Assembly (NCBI GenBank): GCA_963667855.2
Contig: CAXXKI010000029.1
Location: forward strand, 558,001 to 622,000
Source of the DNA: G963667855 sp963667855
GTDB lineage: Bacteria; Planctomycetota; Phycisphaerae; UBA1845
Reading direction: 5' to 3'
DNA: 64,000 nucleotides
The notes under the pieces are model-generated. The model did not search any database. It was not told the DNA's origin and saw only the letters and a list, made by a program, of their open reading frames with translations. Below, one piece after another: positions 1 through 9,422 of this stretch (the stretch's first letter is position 1; each line of letters starts with the position of its first letter). The position numbers were made by a program, and so were the translations under genes.

Positions 1-648
1 TTTTTTTTCACCATAAGCTGCAACAACCGCTGCAACCTCGAAACGTCTCTTCTCTGACAATCCATCGCTTAAAGCAGAATCCAACTCTTTTTCTATGGTA
101 TCGGCCCCATACGTTTTCATATATACCTTTAGAGTTTCTACAAATAAATAGGCACTGCCGCGGATCGGGCGACGAAGAACCGACTGCAATAGTTTTTGTT
201 TTTGAGGGATATCATAATACTGGACTATTTTAACAGCTGTTATCTGCCACCTGTCTTTTTCCTGGCTCAGTACGTTCACCAATAATCCTTCAAATTCCTT
301 AAACTGATGATCCTGGCTTAAGTTTGAAATATTCAACATGATATCCCCCTGCTGAATATTGGTAAATCCAGTGTAACCGTTAGCGATATATTTCCGCACA
401 TCACCATCGGTTCGAATCAAATCCATAAATCGCCCCAGGTTTTCGGCGCTAATCTCGGTCCCTTCCTTCCGTTCCTCCAACAGTTTTTTAAACTCTTCAA
501 CCTCACTTTTCTCAACCTTGTTTTCTTCTCTCTGCGCAGTCACATCCTCGGGTGCCGCATTCCGGTGTTCTTGTTTACACGAAACCACGAAAACACTTAC
601 TGACAAAAACGCAAGGAAACATGCACGTGACATCGGCGGCTTATTCAT
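1..648 (-). CDS. Putative lipoprotein, 3' end outside window
   Basis: Open frame of 216 codons reading leftward off the window edge, so the C-terminus is missing. The start ATG at 648 is preceded by a GAGGA ribosome site about six bases upstream. The protein begins MNKPPMSRACFLAFL and has a hydrophobic segment ending in a lipobox-like VFVVSC, so it should be lipidated at Cys-24. After it comes a charged, Glu/Lys-rich linker (about residues 27-60) and then helical sequence with spaced hydrophobic residues that could be HEAT-like, but no family is recognised. There is no nearby partner on this strand. Function unknown. Confidence 0.8.
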   Translation of the reverse strand, partial: MNKPPMSRACFLAFLSVSVFVVSCKQEHRNAAPEDVTAQREENKVEKSEVEEFKKLLEERKEGTEISAENLGRFMDLIRTDGDVRKYIANGYTGFTNIQQGDIMLNISNLSQDHQFKEFEGLLVNVLSQEKDRWQITAVKIVQYYDIPQKQKLLQSVLRRPIRGSAYLFVETLKVYMKTYGADTIEKELDSALSDGLSEKRRFEVAAVVAAYGEKK

Positions 649-1693
649 TTTCTATCCTCATGCTTTTAATTACCGATATTCGTATACTCATATCTAATCC
701 AGCAAATACCATAATCTCTAAACCTGGAGTCGGGCGATGAGTTCCGGAGACATCTTGTTTAATCCCTGGCAATTCCGAACCACAAACCAAATAGTTCGGA
801 GGACGCCTTACTTAATTCAAAAGGACTCCGTCCCACAAACAATACTGCTCATGCAATTCCATTAACAGGTTACGGCAATCGCCCATTCCTCGTCAACGAT
901 ATTGTTTTTGGATTTTGCCTTACCGGGAAGTCGGTTCCGCCGATGACGGACTTCGCGGACTCTTTGGATAATATCGCTATTGAAATCTCGGTTTTACGCC
1001 CTTTGCTAAAATCTGTTCTCCGCCTTCGGCCGACGAGAGGCCGGACGAATCCAAGGTGAAACAGATCGAAGGCGGAACGAACATTTCGGCGGGCTAAAGA
1101 CGGAGCGGACCACAGCGAAACAGAAGCTTGAGCTGGCAGTTCTTCGCTGATCGCTTACCACCGCGGACGAACAAAGTGCGGTTTATTCCATTGAATCTTG
1201 ATTCGCCATCAGCTTTGGTTATCGCCCCGAAAAAACACCCTTTTTTGCATCAAAAACGCGGATTCCTTCGGGGCAGCATTTGGTATTAATTTTAAATCCG
1301 TCAAGGGTGGTCAGGGTCTACGTTATAGGGGTGGAAGGGAGGTGCAGATCCTCCCGGTGAATCGAGGCCGCAATTGCTTACGCGGCTGGTGGATGAAAAA
1401 GGAGAGAGGCAATGAACCGAAAACGCGGATTCCCAGAACAGAACCTTACTGACATGCGAAACTTAATAACATCCGCTGGGACAGAAACCGTTACAGGAAA
1501 AAAGCGATCCCTTTGCTTAGCGAAAAGATACGGTGTGCTCACTGGAATGATCTGGCTGGTGGTAATCGGCCTTTTATGCACTGCGGATTTCAGCGGACTT
1601 TCCGATAGTATGCACGCGAAATCGTTGCGGCCACCGCAGTTGGAAACCAAAACCGGAGCGGATGATGCGGAAAACGCCGGTCCACGAACAACA

Positions 1694-1778
1694 AAATTAC
1701 GAAACGAACCCATTTGGCGGATAACACTGGCGGTAAAGGCATCGGACACACCAAATGCGAAATTACGAAACGAACCCA
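1694..1778. repeat. Two copies of a 19-bp direct repeat, 66 bp apart
   Basis: AAATTACGAAACGAACCCA is found exactly at 1694-1712 and 1760-1778. The 66-bp period keeps frame, so the translated frame shows K-L-R-N-E-P twice. This looks like debris of a dispersed intergenic repeat rather than a protein repeat. Confidence 0.6.
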
Positions 1779-2123
1779 AACAGGGGAAAAACCGAGATAA
1801 CCCACCGCACCGCAACTGGTTAAGACAGCTGACGGGTCCCAGCGGATTCGCCGCACCTGGCGTAACCATGCCCGGGATGCCCGCTACTTGCAGTCAAACC
1901 AAAACTGGAGCGGTTAGTCGAGCAGAACCTGCACGGATGCCCCATATACTCCGAACGCCACTGCCGTCCGCAGCACAGGCCAGCAGCCGTCCGGCAAAGT
2001 CTTATAACCAACATGATCGTTTCTTTTCCCACGATGCGTCCGTCTCCATAACCGTCCCCTACGCCCCATACGCTGCGGCTATGCGAGCTGAAAACCGCCC
2101 TATTCACCCGCCAGGCGGCATTA

Positions 2124-2166
2124 AATGTAACATATTTTTGACATTTTGTATTTCTCGTGTTACATT
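2124..2166 (+). promoter_or_regulatory. Sigma-70-like promoter inside a perfect inverted repeat
   Basis: TTGACA at 2138-2143, a 17-bp spacer, then TACATT at 2161-2166 as -10. The arms AATGTAACA (2124-2132) and TGTTACATT (2158-2166) are perfect inverted repeats that bracket the -35 and cover the -10. This is the expected layout for an operator of the XRE regulator encoded two genes downstream, that is autoregulation (inference). Confidence 0.55.
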
Positions 2167-2198
2167 ATGTATACAGCATATAACACGGGAGGCTTACA

Positions 2199-2609
2199 AT
2201 GAATGCGGAACAGAAACGGGCATGGTTGGGCGTAGTGACTATGAGTATCTGCTTAGTGGGGTATTTCATACTGCTGCCGCTGTTCGGGCCCGGCGTCGCG
2301 ATTGCGGCATTTGCCTTTTACGGCATAACCGGCATTTATGGCTTCATAGGCCGACACGAAGTGAGGGACGAACGGGACATGAACATCGCCAGAAGAGCCA
2401 CGCTGATCGGTGCCATGGCCTCCTACCTGGCGTTTGTCATCGGATGCATGGGAACGTGGTTCGTGGTATATGCGTTTCGACACCAGGAGCAGGTGTGGGT
2501 ACACATGCTTGGGACAATAACGATGTTCGGGGCAATTGTTTTTTTCCTAACGCGAAGTGTCGCGGTTCTTTCACTATACGGTCGCCATGTGGAGGCCGAC
2601 CATGCCTGA
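2199..2609 (+). CDS. Small integral membrane protein, DUF2178-like
   Basis: 136 aa with four hydrophobic segments (about residues 9-28, 29-49, 66-90 and 99-120) and a D-E-R-D-M-N-I-A-R-R-A motif after the second. The D-E-R-x3-I-x3-A pattern is typical of DUF2178-like bacterial and archaeal membrane proteins that sit beside an XRE regulator. GGGAGG lies six bases before ATG 2199. The last codons overlap the start of the downstream HTH gene by 8 bp, so the two are translationally coupled. The role is unknown; in similar pairs the regulator controls the membrane protein. The family call rests on motif and context only. Confidence 0.8.
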   Translation: MNAEQKRAWLGVVTMSICLVGYFILLPLFGPGVAIAAFAFYGITGIYGFIGRHEVRDERDMNIARRATLIGAMASYLAFVIGCMGTWFVVYAFRHQEQVWVHMLGTITMFGAIVFFLTRSVAVLSLYGRHVEADHA

Positions 2610-2823
2610 AATCACCAACACCATTCGCCGCCTGCGCTTCGATCATGACGAGATGACGCAGGAGGAACTGGCACGACGGGCGGGTTGTACCCGGCAGACG
2701 ATCATCGCCCTGGAAGCGGGCAAGTATACTCCGTCGCTGATACTGGCTTTCCGTATCGCCCGGAGTTTCAACTGCCGGGTTGAAGAGGTATTCACGTTCA
2801 GCGACGAACCGGACACCTGTTAA
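2602..2823 (+). CDS. XRE-family helix-turn-helix regulator
   Basis: 73 aa from ATG 2602, chosen over upstream in-frame starts because GGAGG sits eight bases before it and the N-terminus MPEITNTIRRLR fits this short family. The DNA-binding fold is clear: M-T-Q-E-E-L-A-R-R-A-G as helix 2 and C-T-R-Q-T-I-I-A-L-E-A-G as the recognition helix. It ends with an R-V-E-E-V-F-T-F tail, as in the stand-alone YozG-like group. It overlaps the membrane gene by 8 bp and probably binds the inverted repeat at 2124-2166. The stop is followed 28 bp later by the end of the convergent MFS gene. Confidence 0.88.
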   Translation: MPEITNTIRRLRFDHDEMTQEELARRAGCTRQTIIALEAGKYTPSLILAFRIARSFNCRVEEVFTFSDEPDTC

Positions 2824-2850
2824 TACCTGCATTACTGAGTCAAGTCGTTT

Positions 2851-4263
2851 TCACCTGAAAGACGCTCGGCTTACTCCGCTTACGCCTATATTTCCCAAGC
2901 CGGCCAGCGGTATGGACCGGGATTTTTCCTTTTGCCAGGTCTCCTGCGGGTTGCGAACAAAAAATCCGGCAACGGCCAGCAGCATGGGAATTACACTACA
3001 AGCCAAAACCGCAATATCGTAGGTGCCGGTTATGTGCCTGCCCGCACTGAACGCCACGGGGCCTATGGCACTGGCGAAAACCAGGGTAAACATGTTCACC
3101 CCGTTGATGGCTCCGAGATGTTTTCGACCGAAAAACCTGGGCCAGGTCACTATGCTCAAGGTCATGAACAAACCGCCGGAGATGCCGAACCCGATCATGA
3201 AACCCCATTGCCCTATTACAGTACCAAAGTTGGATAAACCCAGAATTCCAATTGCCTGGGTAAACATCATGGGAACAAGAATCCATCTGAGGTGCGTGCG
3301 GTCACTGATCCAACCGCCGGCGAAGCTGGCCACCACGCTTATGACAGCCATGGGCATAAATACCGAAAACGATTCCTCCCTGGTCAGGCTGGACTCTGCC
3401 CCGAGAGAGGCGATGTGGAAAACGACGGCGGTAACTATAAACGCCTGCGACGCCAGAGCCAGGTTGAACACCCAGAACCCGGAAGTATGTACGGCCTCGG
3501 TCCTGGTAAACTCGTGGCGCACGTGGATCACTTTTTTGTCGATCTTCGCGTGCCATTGTTCGTCGAGTTCGCCGTCCATCTCCAAACCGCACTCTTCCGG
3601 ATTATCCCTATGGAAGTACCAGGAGACAGCGGCCATGATAACGCCCACGAAGATGGCCATGTACAAAAACACGTTCCGCCAGCCTAATGCCTGGATCAGA
3701 TCATTGAGTACGCTCGGAGCGGAGTGAAAGCCAAAGGAGATAAAAACAGTGGATATTCCGGTGGCAAGCCCGCGCTTATGGTGAAACCACTTGCCAATGC
3801 CCACTCTGGCGGAGAGCGTAAGGCAACCCTGCCCGAAGAAGCGAACCAGGAAAAAACACGCCAGCGCACAGATAAAGGGAACGGTCGAACCGGCAAAGCC
3901 GAGACTTACCAGCAGATCGCACTGGGAGAAAACCAGCAGGCTTAGCCCCAGAGCGACACAGGAGAAGGTCAGCATCGCCCGCAGTCCTATCCGGTCCATT
4001 ATCGAACCGGCCAGCGGCAGAAAGAAGCTGCTGGCAATCGTTCCCAGCATGTAGGCCGTACTTAACTTCAGGCGGGACAACCCCAACGCTCCCATAAGAT
4101 CCTCGGTAAAGACGGTTATCCCGATAGTCTGCCCCGGAATACTGGCCAGAATCCCCATCGTACTGGTAATCACGATCACCCAGCCGTAAAAGAAAGGCCA
4201 CTGCTTTGGACGAAAGGGAAAATCATTCCAATTCCTGCTTACTCCACTGCTTATAGAATCCAT
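2851..4263 (-). CDS. MFS transporter (OFA/monocarboxylate type)
   Basis: 470 aa with about 12 transmembrane helices and a charged central loop near residues 205-250 (Q-W-H-A-K-I-D-K-K). The N-terminal half starts Q-W-P-F-F-Y-G-W-V-I-V and has the loop 2-3 signature D-R-I-G-L-R, as in Major Facilitator proteins of the oxalate/formate and monocarboxylate type. It should move a small organic anion across the cytoplasmic membrane; the substrate cannot be read from sequence. It is transcribed alone, convergent with the XRE gene, and its upstream region is shared with a structured leader on the opposite strand. Confidence 0.85.
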   Translation of the reverse strand: MDSISSGVSRNWNDFPFRPKQWPFFYGWVIVITSTMGILASIPGQTIGITVFTEDLMGALGLSRLKLSTAYMLGTIASSFFLPLAGSIMDRIGLRAMLTFSCVALGLSLLVFSQCDLLVSLGFAGSTVPFICALACFFLVRFFGQGCLTLSARVGIGKWFHHKRGLATGISTVFISFGFHSAPSVLNDLIQALGWRNVFLYMAIFVGVIMAAVSWYFHRDNPEECGLEMDGELDEQWHAKIDKKVIHVRHEFTRTEAVHTSGFWVFNLALASQAFIVTAVVFHIASLGAESSLTREESFSVFMPMAVISVVASFAGGWISDRTHLRWILVPMMFTQAIGILGLSNFGTVIGQWGFMIGFGISGGLFMTLSIVTWPRFFGRKHLGAINGVNMFTLVFASAIGPVAFSAGRHITGTYDIAVLACSVIPMLLAVAGFFVRNPQETWQKEKSRSIPLAGLGNIGVSGVSRASFR

Positions 4264-4627
4264 AACTAAAGCCTCTGTAGAAAACGCGGGAAACCGCCCG
4301 GTACCTTTAAAACAGTTACCGTATCCGCGTTTCCGGATCTATAAGCAAAATCCTTAGGCCTTTTTGGAAGCAGGTTCCGGTGGTTTAGGGCCGTTTAATA
4401 TCTTAGAATTCCAGCACAAGCGGGATTCGAAAAGCGACAACGGTCAAAGCAGCCCAACTGTCGCGAAACCCGGAAATCCCGGCTGACTCAACAGCAGGTT
4501 AAAGCCTGCGTTATTATGGGGAAATAACCATTGCAGGTTAGAGCCCCAAAGCCGGGAGTGACTTAAACGCGATTTTTATTGAACCCGGTCAACTGAACGG
4601 TTTACCGGCGAAAAAGAGGTGATAACC
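4264..4627. other. Intergenic region with a folded leader
   Basis: Divergent intergenic region between the MFS gene and a tiny lipoprotein gene. Apart from the folded element at 4478-4556 nothing else is recognised. Confidence 0.5.
4478..4556 (+). ncRNA. Candidate structured 5' leader element
   Basis: A closing stem CCCGGCT (4478-4484) with AGCCGGG (4550-4556) encloses a hairpin GCAGG/CCTGC (4494-4498, 4505-4509) and a hairpin GTTATT/AATAAC (4510-4515, 4523-4528). A GCAGGTTA(A/G)AGCC sequence appears twice inside. The shape is riboswitch-like, but it matches no class I recognise. It lies 71 bp upstream of the 54-aa lipoprotein start. Confidence 0.35.
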
Positions 4628-4792
4628 ATGAAACGTTTAGTAATAAGCTCAACACTGGTATTGAGTTTTATAGTTTTAAGCTCAACGGTCGCAGGCTGCT
4701 CTCAACACGCAGAGTCACAGGCACTCACCGGCAGCCAACAGCACCAGTCATACGATGGCGATGTCTTTACCCTGGACGATAACACCTTCTGA
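4628..4792 (+). CDS. Tiny lipoprotein, 54 aa
   Basis: A 54-residue frame with AGAGGT seven bases before ATG 4628. MKRLVISSTLVLSF is a classic lipoprotein signal with the lipobox V-A-G-C, giving Cys-24 as the lipidated residue; only about 30 residues remain, rich in Gln, His and Asp, ending in D-G-D-V-F-T-L-D-D-N-T-F. It sits between a folded leader and a strong terminator, so it is a monocistronic unit. Size and layout resemble entericidin-like small lipoproteins, but there is no clear homology. Function unknown. Confidence 0.7.
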   Translation: MKRLVISSTLVLSFIVLSSTVAGCSQHAESQALTGSQQHQSYDGDVFTLDDNTF

Positions 4793-4843
4793 CCGGGGGA
4801 TGCCGCACAAACAGTATCCGCCTTGTCCAACTTCTCCACCATA

Positions 4844-4874
4844 AAACCCAAGACCATTACGGTCTTGGGTTTTT
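4844..4874 (+). terminator. Rho-independent terminator of the tiny lipoprotein gene
   Basis: Perfect 12-bp stem AAACCCAAGACC / GGTCTTGGGTTT with a five-base loop, running into TTTTATATTTT. Confidence 0.9.
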
Positions 4875-4964
4875 ATATTTTACGGCCGGCTGCAGGCTAA
4901 CGGGATAGGCTCAGGCAACAACGAAAACGCAACCTGGCATTAAGCACCAGCCATAATTTCCCAA

Positions 4965-5004
4965 ATAAAAAACCCGCCCGCTCCCTGTTACAGGAGCGGG
5001 CGGG
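4965..5004 (-). terminator. Terminator of the 1461-aa secreted protein gene
   Basis: Perfect 12-bp GC-rich stem (4973-4984 with 4993-5004), followed on the minus strand by TTTTTTATTT. Confidence 0.9.
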
Positions 5005-5036
5005 CAAAATCATACGTCAATTGATCTCAACGACCG

Positions 5037-8000
5037 TTACTCGACGCAGTCAAGTACGGGGAAACCGTTGCTGAAATCGCGCTGGAAGGCAGCGAAGTCA
5101 ACCAGGTCCACAACACCGTCATCGTTGAAGTCGGCATCGAGGCAATCCCCAAGGTTGATAGCTCCAGCCGGACCGAGCAAGCAGTTGTCGCGGAACGCGG
5201 CCAGGTCATCCAGACCGATCGTGCAGTTACCGTCCATGTCACCCTTGACTGTCGGTTTTTCGACAAGCAGGATGTCCATACGGATCGGCTTGGTCAGGTC
5301 AATAGCTGGCGAACCGAGGAACGTCGCACCGGAAGTGGTGATTCGTGCCCACCGCTGGTTGGTAGTGTCTTTCCAGCACCACCTGAGGACCGCATCACCG
5401 GAACCACCGGCCGGATGATAGGTAACAACACCACTGGCACTCGGGGAACCGGTCAGATCCGCCGGGTAGGTACTACCGGAGAAAGTCGGCTCCTGGAAGA
5501 GAACCTCGTCACCGTAGGTATAACCCTCGAAGTCGGCAATCACAACATCGGTACCACCAGCAACAACATTAACCACGTTGTCAACATACAGTGTGTAAGG
5601 ACCGCTACTGCGATTGGCGGAAGCCGCATCCACCGCAACGGCCAGATGCTCGAGTGTTCCGGTAAGTTCGGTGATTTCACCATCACCGGTAAACCCGGTT
5701 ACAGGATCACTGGTCGGATCGAATTCGATTGTCTGCCATCCGTCGGACGGACTGATCGCAATACCCTGCGGAGCACCATTGGTGCTGGAATCCGCACCAA
5801 CCCACTCGATATCGTTGTTGGCTTCGCGAACGCCCAGAGAGATAAGGATATCACCGTTGTAGTTACCAACTTCGCGGGCAGCCGACTGAGTACTCTCGCC
5901 AACGATATTGGTCTGAGTAGCGGTGATCAGTTCCTGAGCAACCAAAGCGCGATTGAGGGAAACGTCAACAACACCATTGGTATCGACGGCGGTAAGAGTA
6001 TAGCTGCCGATTTTGTTCAGGCTACTGTCATATACAGACACCTCAGTCACCGGATCAGCGGAGTCAACATCAACATCACTGAGCGTCACAACCTCATCAC
6101 CCTTAACGATCGGAGTAACGATGACCGGAGGAGCCGGCGGCTGACTACGAGGCGGCTGGAAGTGAACCGAACCAACTTCAAGCAACACATCATCATAGTA
6201 TCCAACGGTACTGGTCGCGTAACCCGCACCAAGCTGAACCATGGTCAATGTCTGTGCGCTTCCATTTGAACAAGGCATATTCTTCTGGGAGAGCAAACCA
6301 TCAACATACACATCAACAAACTCACCCTTGTGAACAACGGTGAAGTTGTGCCATCCAACTGATCGCAGTGGCGCGTCATAATCGTCCAGACCTTTCCAGC
6401 CGGGTCCCGGAGCAAGAAGTCTCATGCCATAGTAATCATTGTCGATGTCTTGACCGAAACCAGAGCTTACGATTCCGATGTGAATCATATGCGAATAAGC
6501 ACCAGTCGGGCTCTCATTCAATTCTGCCCACTGGTTGGAAACAACACCCGGACCATCAGCATCATAGATATTCACGTTAAATACGATGGGCTCAGTGGCC
6601 GAAGGTGCTATCGGATCATGTACAAACTGACTACCGGTAGTACCTGCTTCGCCCTTAGCCGACTTCAATCCAACAGGGTTGGTTGCATCCCGTTCTTCAG
6701 TCAACAGGACGCCCTGAGCGTGTGACTTTGACCAGACCGCCTCAAGTGCCGTTTGATTGGCATAGGATTCAAAATCATCATCCACTTCTACCGTGGTAAT
6801 CGTGGATACGGTTACAACCTCGGTATCGCTATCCGGACTGGTGAGACCACCAGCAACCTGGTTAGCAACGAGGATATCCCCAACTTCCAGACCGGATACG
6901 GGAACGTCAGCATAAGTCTCGCCGGCAACAGGTGCACCACTGAAGGTCTTCAATCCGTTGGAGGTCGCGATGTTAACCTGCGTAGCGGTGGGATAGAGAT
7001 TCATAATACGGATAGTCGTCGCGTTAGCCGGCGGTGCCATGTAGAACACCGGAGCCGGGAAGTTGGCAACAACTTCATTGGAGAAACCACTAACGGCACC
7101 ATTGACCGTCTGGGTCGCTTTTATCACATCGTCCTGGGCGATCGCGGTAACGGGAACAACAACCGTCGCCGTTCCACCGGGCGCACTACCGGCCAGTACA
7201 TCATTCACGTAAACTTCGACCAGGCTGGTTTCGGCATAAAGCGTGGTGTAAAGGTTGGTTACGGTTACGCCAGAAGCGCCCGGAGAGATCGGATCCAGAA
7301 CAACCGGCGGCAGCGGTGCAGCCGAAGCTACCTTGGGATAAGCATAATCACTTGTACCATTGGTACCGACAACCTGCGTAGCGGAAATCGAATCGCCGGC
7401 GGTCAGGCTCAAGCCGGTAAAATCGGTGGTCGTACCCGTAGGAGTAACCGGGGAACCTTCAGCCACACCGTTGACATAAAGCTGTACCTCAGTCGCATCA
7501 GCACTGTTGGTTACTCGAACAGTATCCTGAGTACCAACAACGATCGGGCCGGTAACCACCGGCAGAGCTACTGCGGGGTTGGTCGGCTTTGCACGACAAA
7601 GCAGGTGGAATCGGAGGGTGTAAGTAGTATCCGGAATGCGATCACTCGTACCGGCCGCATAACCCTCTCGCTGGAGAACGCCAAGATTTTCATCAACCTG
7701 GCTGGGATAAGTCCAATACAAGCGATGGCTGTGTCCACCATCATAGGCAGCCATAGTAGTCAAGCTGGAAGATACAGAAGCGGTTGTCGACTGGTAACGC
7801 GTGGCGCTCAGACGGTTTATTCCATCCTCGCCACTCAAAATCGTACCAGTAACAGTTCCGAATTCATCAAGCAGATCGATCGCATCGACAAATACTTCGT
7901 GCGGCCCCATACCGTTGGAATCAGCACCGGGAGCGATGTTGAACCACACGGTATCAATTGTCCAGTAACCTTCCGGAGATTCATCGAGAACACCATCACC

Positions 8001-9422
8001 ACCCGGACCGGGCAAAGTCGAAATAGGATCGGCAAGCAGAGGAACATCAACCGCCTGCCACTGAGATGAATCCGTAAAGAGGAACTGACCGGTAGACTTC
8101 CAGCCGCTTGCCGCGGTTACACCAACCCACTCCCAGATACTCTCGGATCCGCCGTGACCTTGATCATCAAGCAGGACGGCGAAGTTATAGGGAGAAGCCT
8201 CGGGAAGGACGGTAACACCATCAGATAATTCACTGACAACGCCACCTTCTCGCTGAGTAGCGGTGTAAATATCGCCGGTAACAGCCGGAGCTACCGTGAA
8301 TACCACATCATCATTGTCGGTAACGTCCTCGGTAGCAATTGGCGAACCATTGAGATAAAGCACAACCTGATCGACGTTCAACGCCAGATCAGTCACGGTA
8401 ACCTCGGTATCATCGGCAATAATAGGAGCGACAACGGTCGGGGGAAGAACCGGATCGGCAACCGGAGCCTCGAATTGCAGACTATCAATACCGATGTCGA
8501 TTCCAGTCGCGGAATCAGTTATGACGTTGGTGACCGCTATGTGCTCAAGAGTTCCCCGGTTGTTCGGAGCATCGAGAATACCGTTTCCGGTCATGGGGGC
8601 AATACCACCGACAGGAGTACCGCCATTGAAGGATACCTGACCAGTGCTCAGATCCCACTCAACTGAAGCCGCTGCGGCACTTACAGGAACGATAATCGCC
8701 GGGATCGGAGTACGGGTACCGTTGGTAGCGACAAAGAATCCGTAATAAGCAACGTCGTCACCGGCCGGTACAGAATCAAGAACCTTGTTCGGTCCATAGT
8801 TAATAGCCTCAAGACCGTTGGTGCTGATAAGGACGTCATCGCCGGCTACAGTTGTTTCCAGACCGTTTGTACTGGCGCCGTCAAGAATGCAGCTCAATGT
8901 TGTATCAACACCGACCCATTCGATGTCGCCGGAAGTGGTGCCGTTACCCATCTGGGGAACCATGGCGCCTGTCTCGCGAATACCCAGGCACAGACCGATT
9001 TGGCCCAGCCACATCTGGCTGCGATTGACGATATCGAAACGTACTTTTCCCTGTGTATGCAGCGCGGGGTTCGGACGAACTCGGGCATCAAAAGTAGTCA
9101 ACCTGACCCAGGCCTCGGGATCGGCCGCATCTCTCCATTTAAATAATACCTCCATACATCCCAGGCCTTCAACGGCCAGGGCATCGGAACGGAAAGAGGC
9201 GTTATTCTCGTATCCGGTCTCGTTTTTTACAACATAACCAGCACTGCTTCCCGACCACTCTGGGTCTCTAAACATTTCCCGTGTCTCAAGATCGGTAGGA
9301 TCCCCCAGAGGAGCTTGATTGAAGCCTACCACCTCGGACGGGTACTGTGCCATAAGAGCCGCAGGCAACACAAATGTTGCCACGACACCCAGGACAGCGA
9401 GTCTCGCCATTTTTCTCATCAT
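5037..9422 (-). CDS. Large secreted multi-domain protein with dockerin-like C-terminus
   Basis: 1461 aa from ATG 9422, which has GGAG seven bases upstream; a longer frame to 9554 lacks a ribosome site. Signal peptide cleaves near A-L-M-A/Q-Y (residues 25/26). It carries at least five Ig-like modules with the pattern V-x-L-Y-V-N-G ... G-D-x-I-x-A-T-Q (roughly 330-410, 624-700, 707-780, 790-875, 1097-1180), a LamG-like lectin fold starting D-D-D-F-E-S-Y-A near 877, and other beta-rich domains that repeat an E-W-V-G-A/V-D motif. The last 70 residues hold two dockerin-like EF-hand loops (D-M-D-G-N-C-T-I-G-L-D-D and D-F-N-D-D-G-V-V-D-L). Probably a surface or exported binding protein; ligand unknown. 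Confidence 0.85.
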   Translation of the reverse strand: MMRKMARLAVLGVVATFVLPAALMAQYPSEVVGFNQAPLGDPTDLETREMFRDPEWSGSSAGYVVKNETGYENNASFRSDALAVEGLGCMEVLFKWRDAADPEAWVRLTTFDARVRPNPALHTQGKVRFDIVNRSQMWLGQIGLCLGIRETGAMVPQMGNGTTSGDIEWVGVDTTLSCILDGASTNGLETTVAGDDVLISTNGLEAINYGPNKVLDSVPAGDDVAYYGFFVATNGTRTPIPAIIVPVSAAAASVEWDLSTGQVSFNGGTPVGGIAPMTGNGILDAPNNRGTLEHIAVTNVITDSATGIDIGIDSLQFEAPVADPVLPPTVVAPIIADDTEVTVTDLALNVDQVVLYLNGSPIATEDVTDNDDVVFTVAPAVTGDIYTATQREGGVVSELSDGVTVLPEASPYNFAVLLDDQGHGGSESIWEWVGVTAASGWKSTGQFLFTDSSQWQAVDVPLLADPISTLPGPGGDGVLDESPEGYWTIDTVWFNIAPGADSNGMGPHEVFVDAIDLLDEFGTVTGTILSGEDGINRLSATRYQSTTASVSSSLTTMAAYDGGHSHRLYWTYPSQVDENLGVLQREGYAAGTSDRIPDTTYTLRFHLLCRAKPTNPAVALPVVTGPIVVGTQDTVRVTNSADATEVQLYVNGVAEGSPVTPTGTTTDFTGLSLTAGDSISATQVVGTNGTSDYAYPKVASAAPLPPVVLDPISPGASGVTVTNLYTTLYAETSLVEVYVNDVLAGSAPGGTATVVVPVTAIAQDDVIKATQTVNGAVSGFSNEVVANFPAPVFYMAPPANATTIRIMNLYPTATQVNIATSNGLKTFSGAPVAGETYADVPVSGLEVGDILVANQVAGGLTSPDSDTEVVTVSTITTVEVDDDFESYANQTALEAVWSKSHAQGVLLTEERDATNPVGLKSAKGEAGTTGSQFVHDPIAPSATEPIVFNVNIYDADGPGVVSNQWAELNESPTGAYSHMIHIGIVSSGFGQDIDNDYYGMRLLAPGPGWKGLDDYDAPLRSVGWHNFTVVHKGEFVDVYVDGLLSQKNMPCSNGSAQTLTMVQLGAGYATSTVGYYDDVLLEVGSVHFQPPRSQPPAPPVIVTPIVKGDEVVTLSDVDVDSADPVTEVSVYDSSLNKIGSYTLTAVDTNGVVDVSLNRALVAQELITATQTNIVGESTQSAAREVGNYNGDILISLGVREANNDIEWVGADSSTNGAPQGIAISPSDGWQTIEFDPTSDPVTGFTGDGEITELTGTLEHLAVAVDAASANRSSGPYTLYVDNVVNVVAGGTDVVIADFEGYTYGDEVLFQEPTFSGSTYPADLTGSPSASGVVTYHPAGGSGDAVLRWCWKDTTNQRWARITTSGATFLGSPAIDLTKPIRMDILLVEKPTVKGDMDGNCTIGLDDLAAFRDNCLLGPAGAINLGDCLDADFNDDGVVDLVDFAAFQRDFSNGFPVLDCVE

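Larger units (their letters stand above)
649..2198. other. Gene-poor degenerate stretch
   Basis: About 1.5 kb without a convincing gene. Long frames exist (for example 1412-2656 on the plus strand) but their translations are low-complexity, change character repeatedly and run over the real genes at 2199-2823. A ribosome-site-like AAGGAGAGAGG precedes ATG 1412 and a short hydrophobic run follows, so a decayed small membrane protein cannot be excluded. The stretch holds short repeats: AAAACGCGGATTCC occurs near 1252 and 1418, and a 19-bp repeat occurs at 1694 and 1760. Confidence 0.5.

Noticed and set aside
1412..2656. 414-codon plus-strand frame
   Set aside because: Low-complexity translation with repeated fragments and overlap with two well-supported genes in other frames.
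5415..8069. Long plus-strand frames opposite the 1461-aa gene
   Set aside because: Arg/Asn/Gly-rich shadow translations on the antisense strand of a gene with clear signal peptide and domains.
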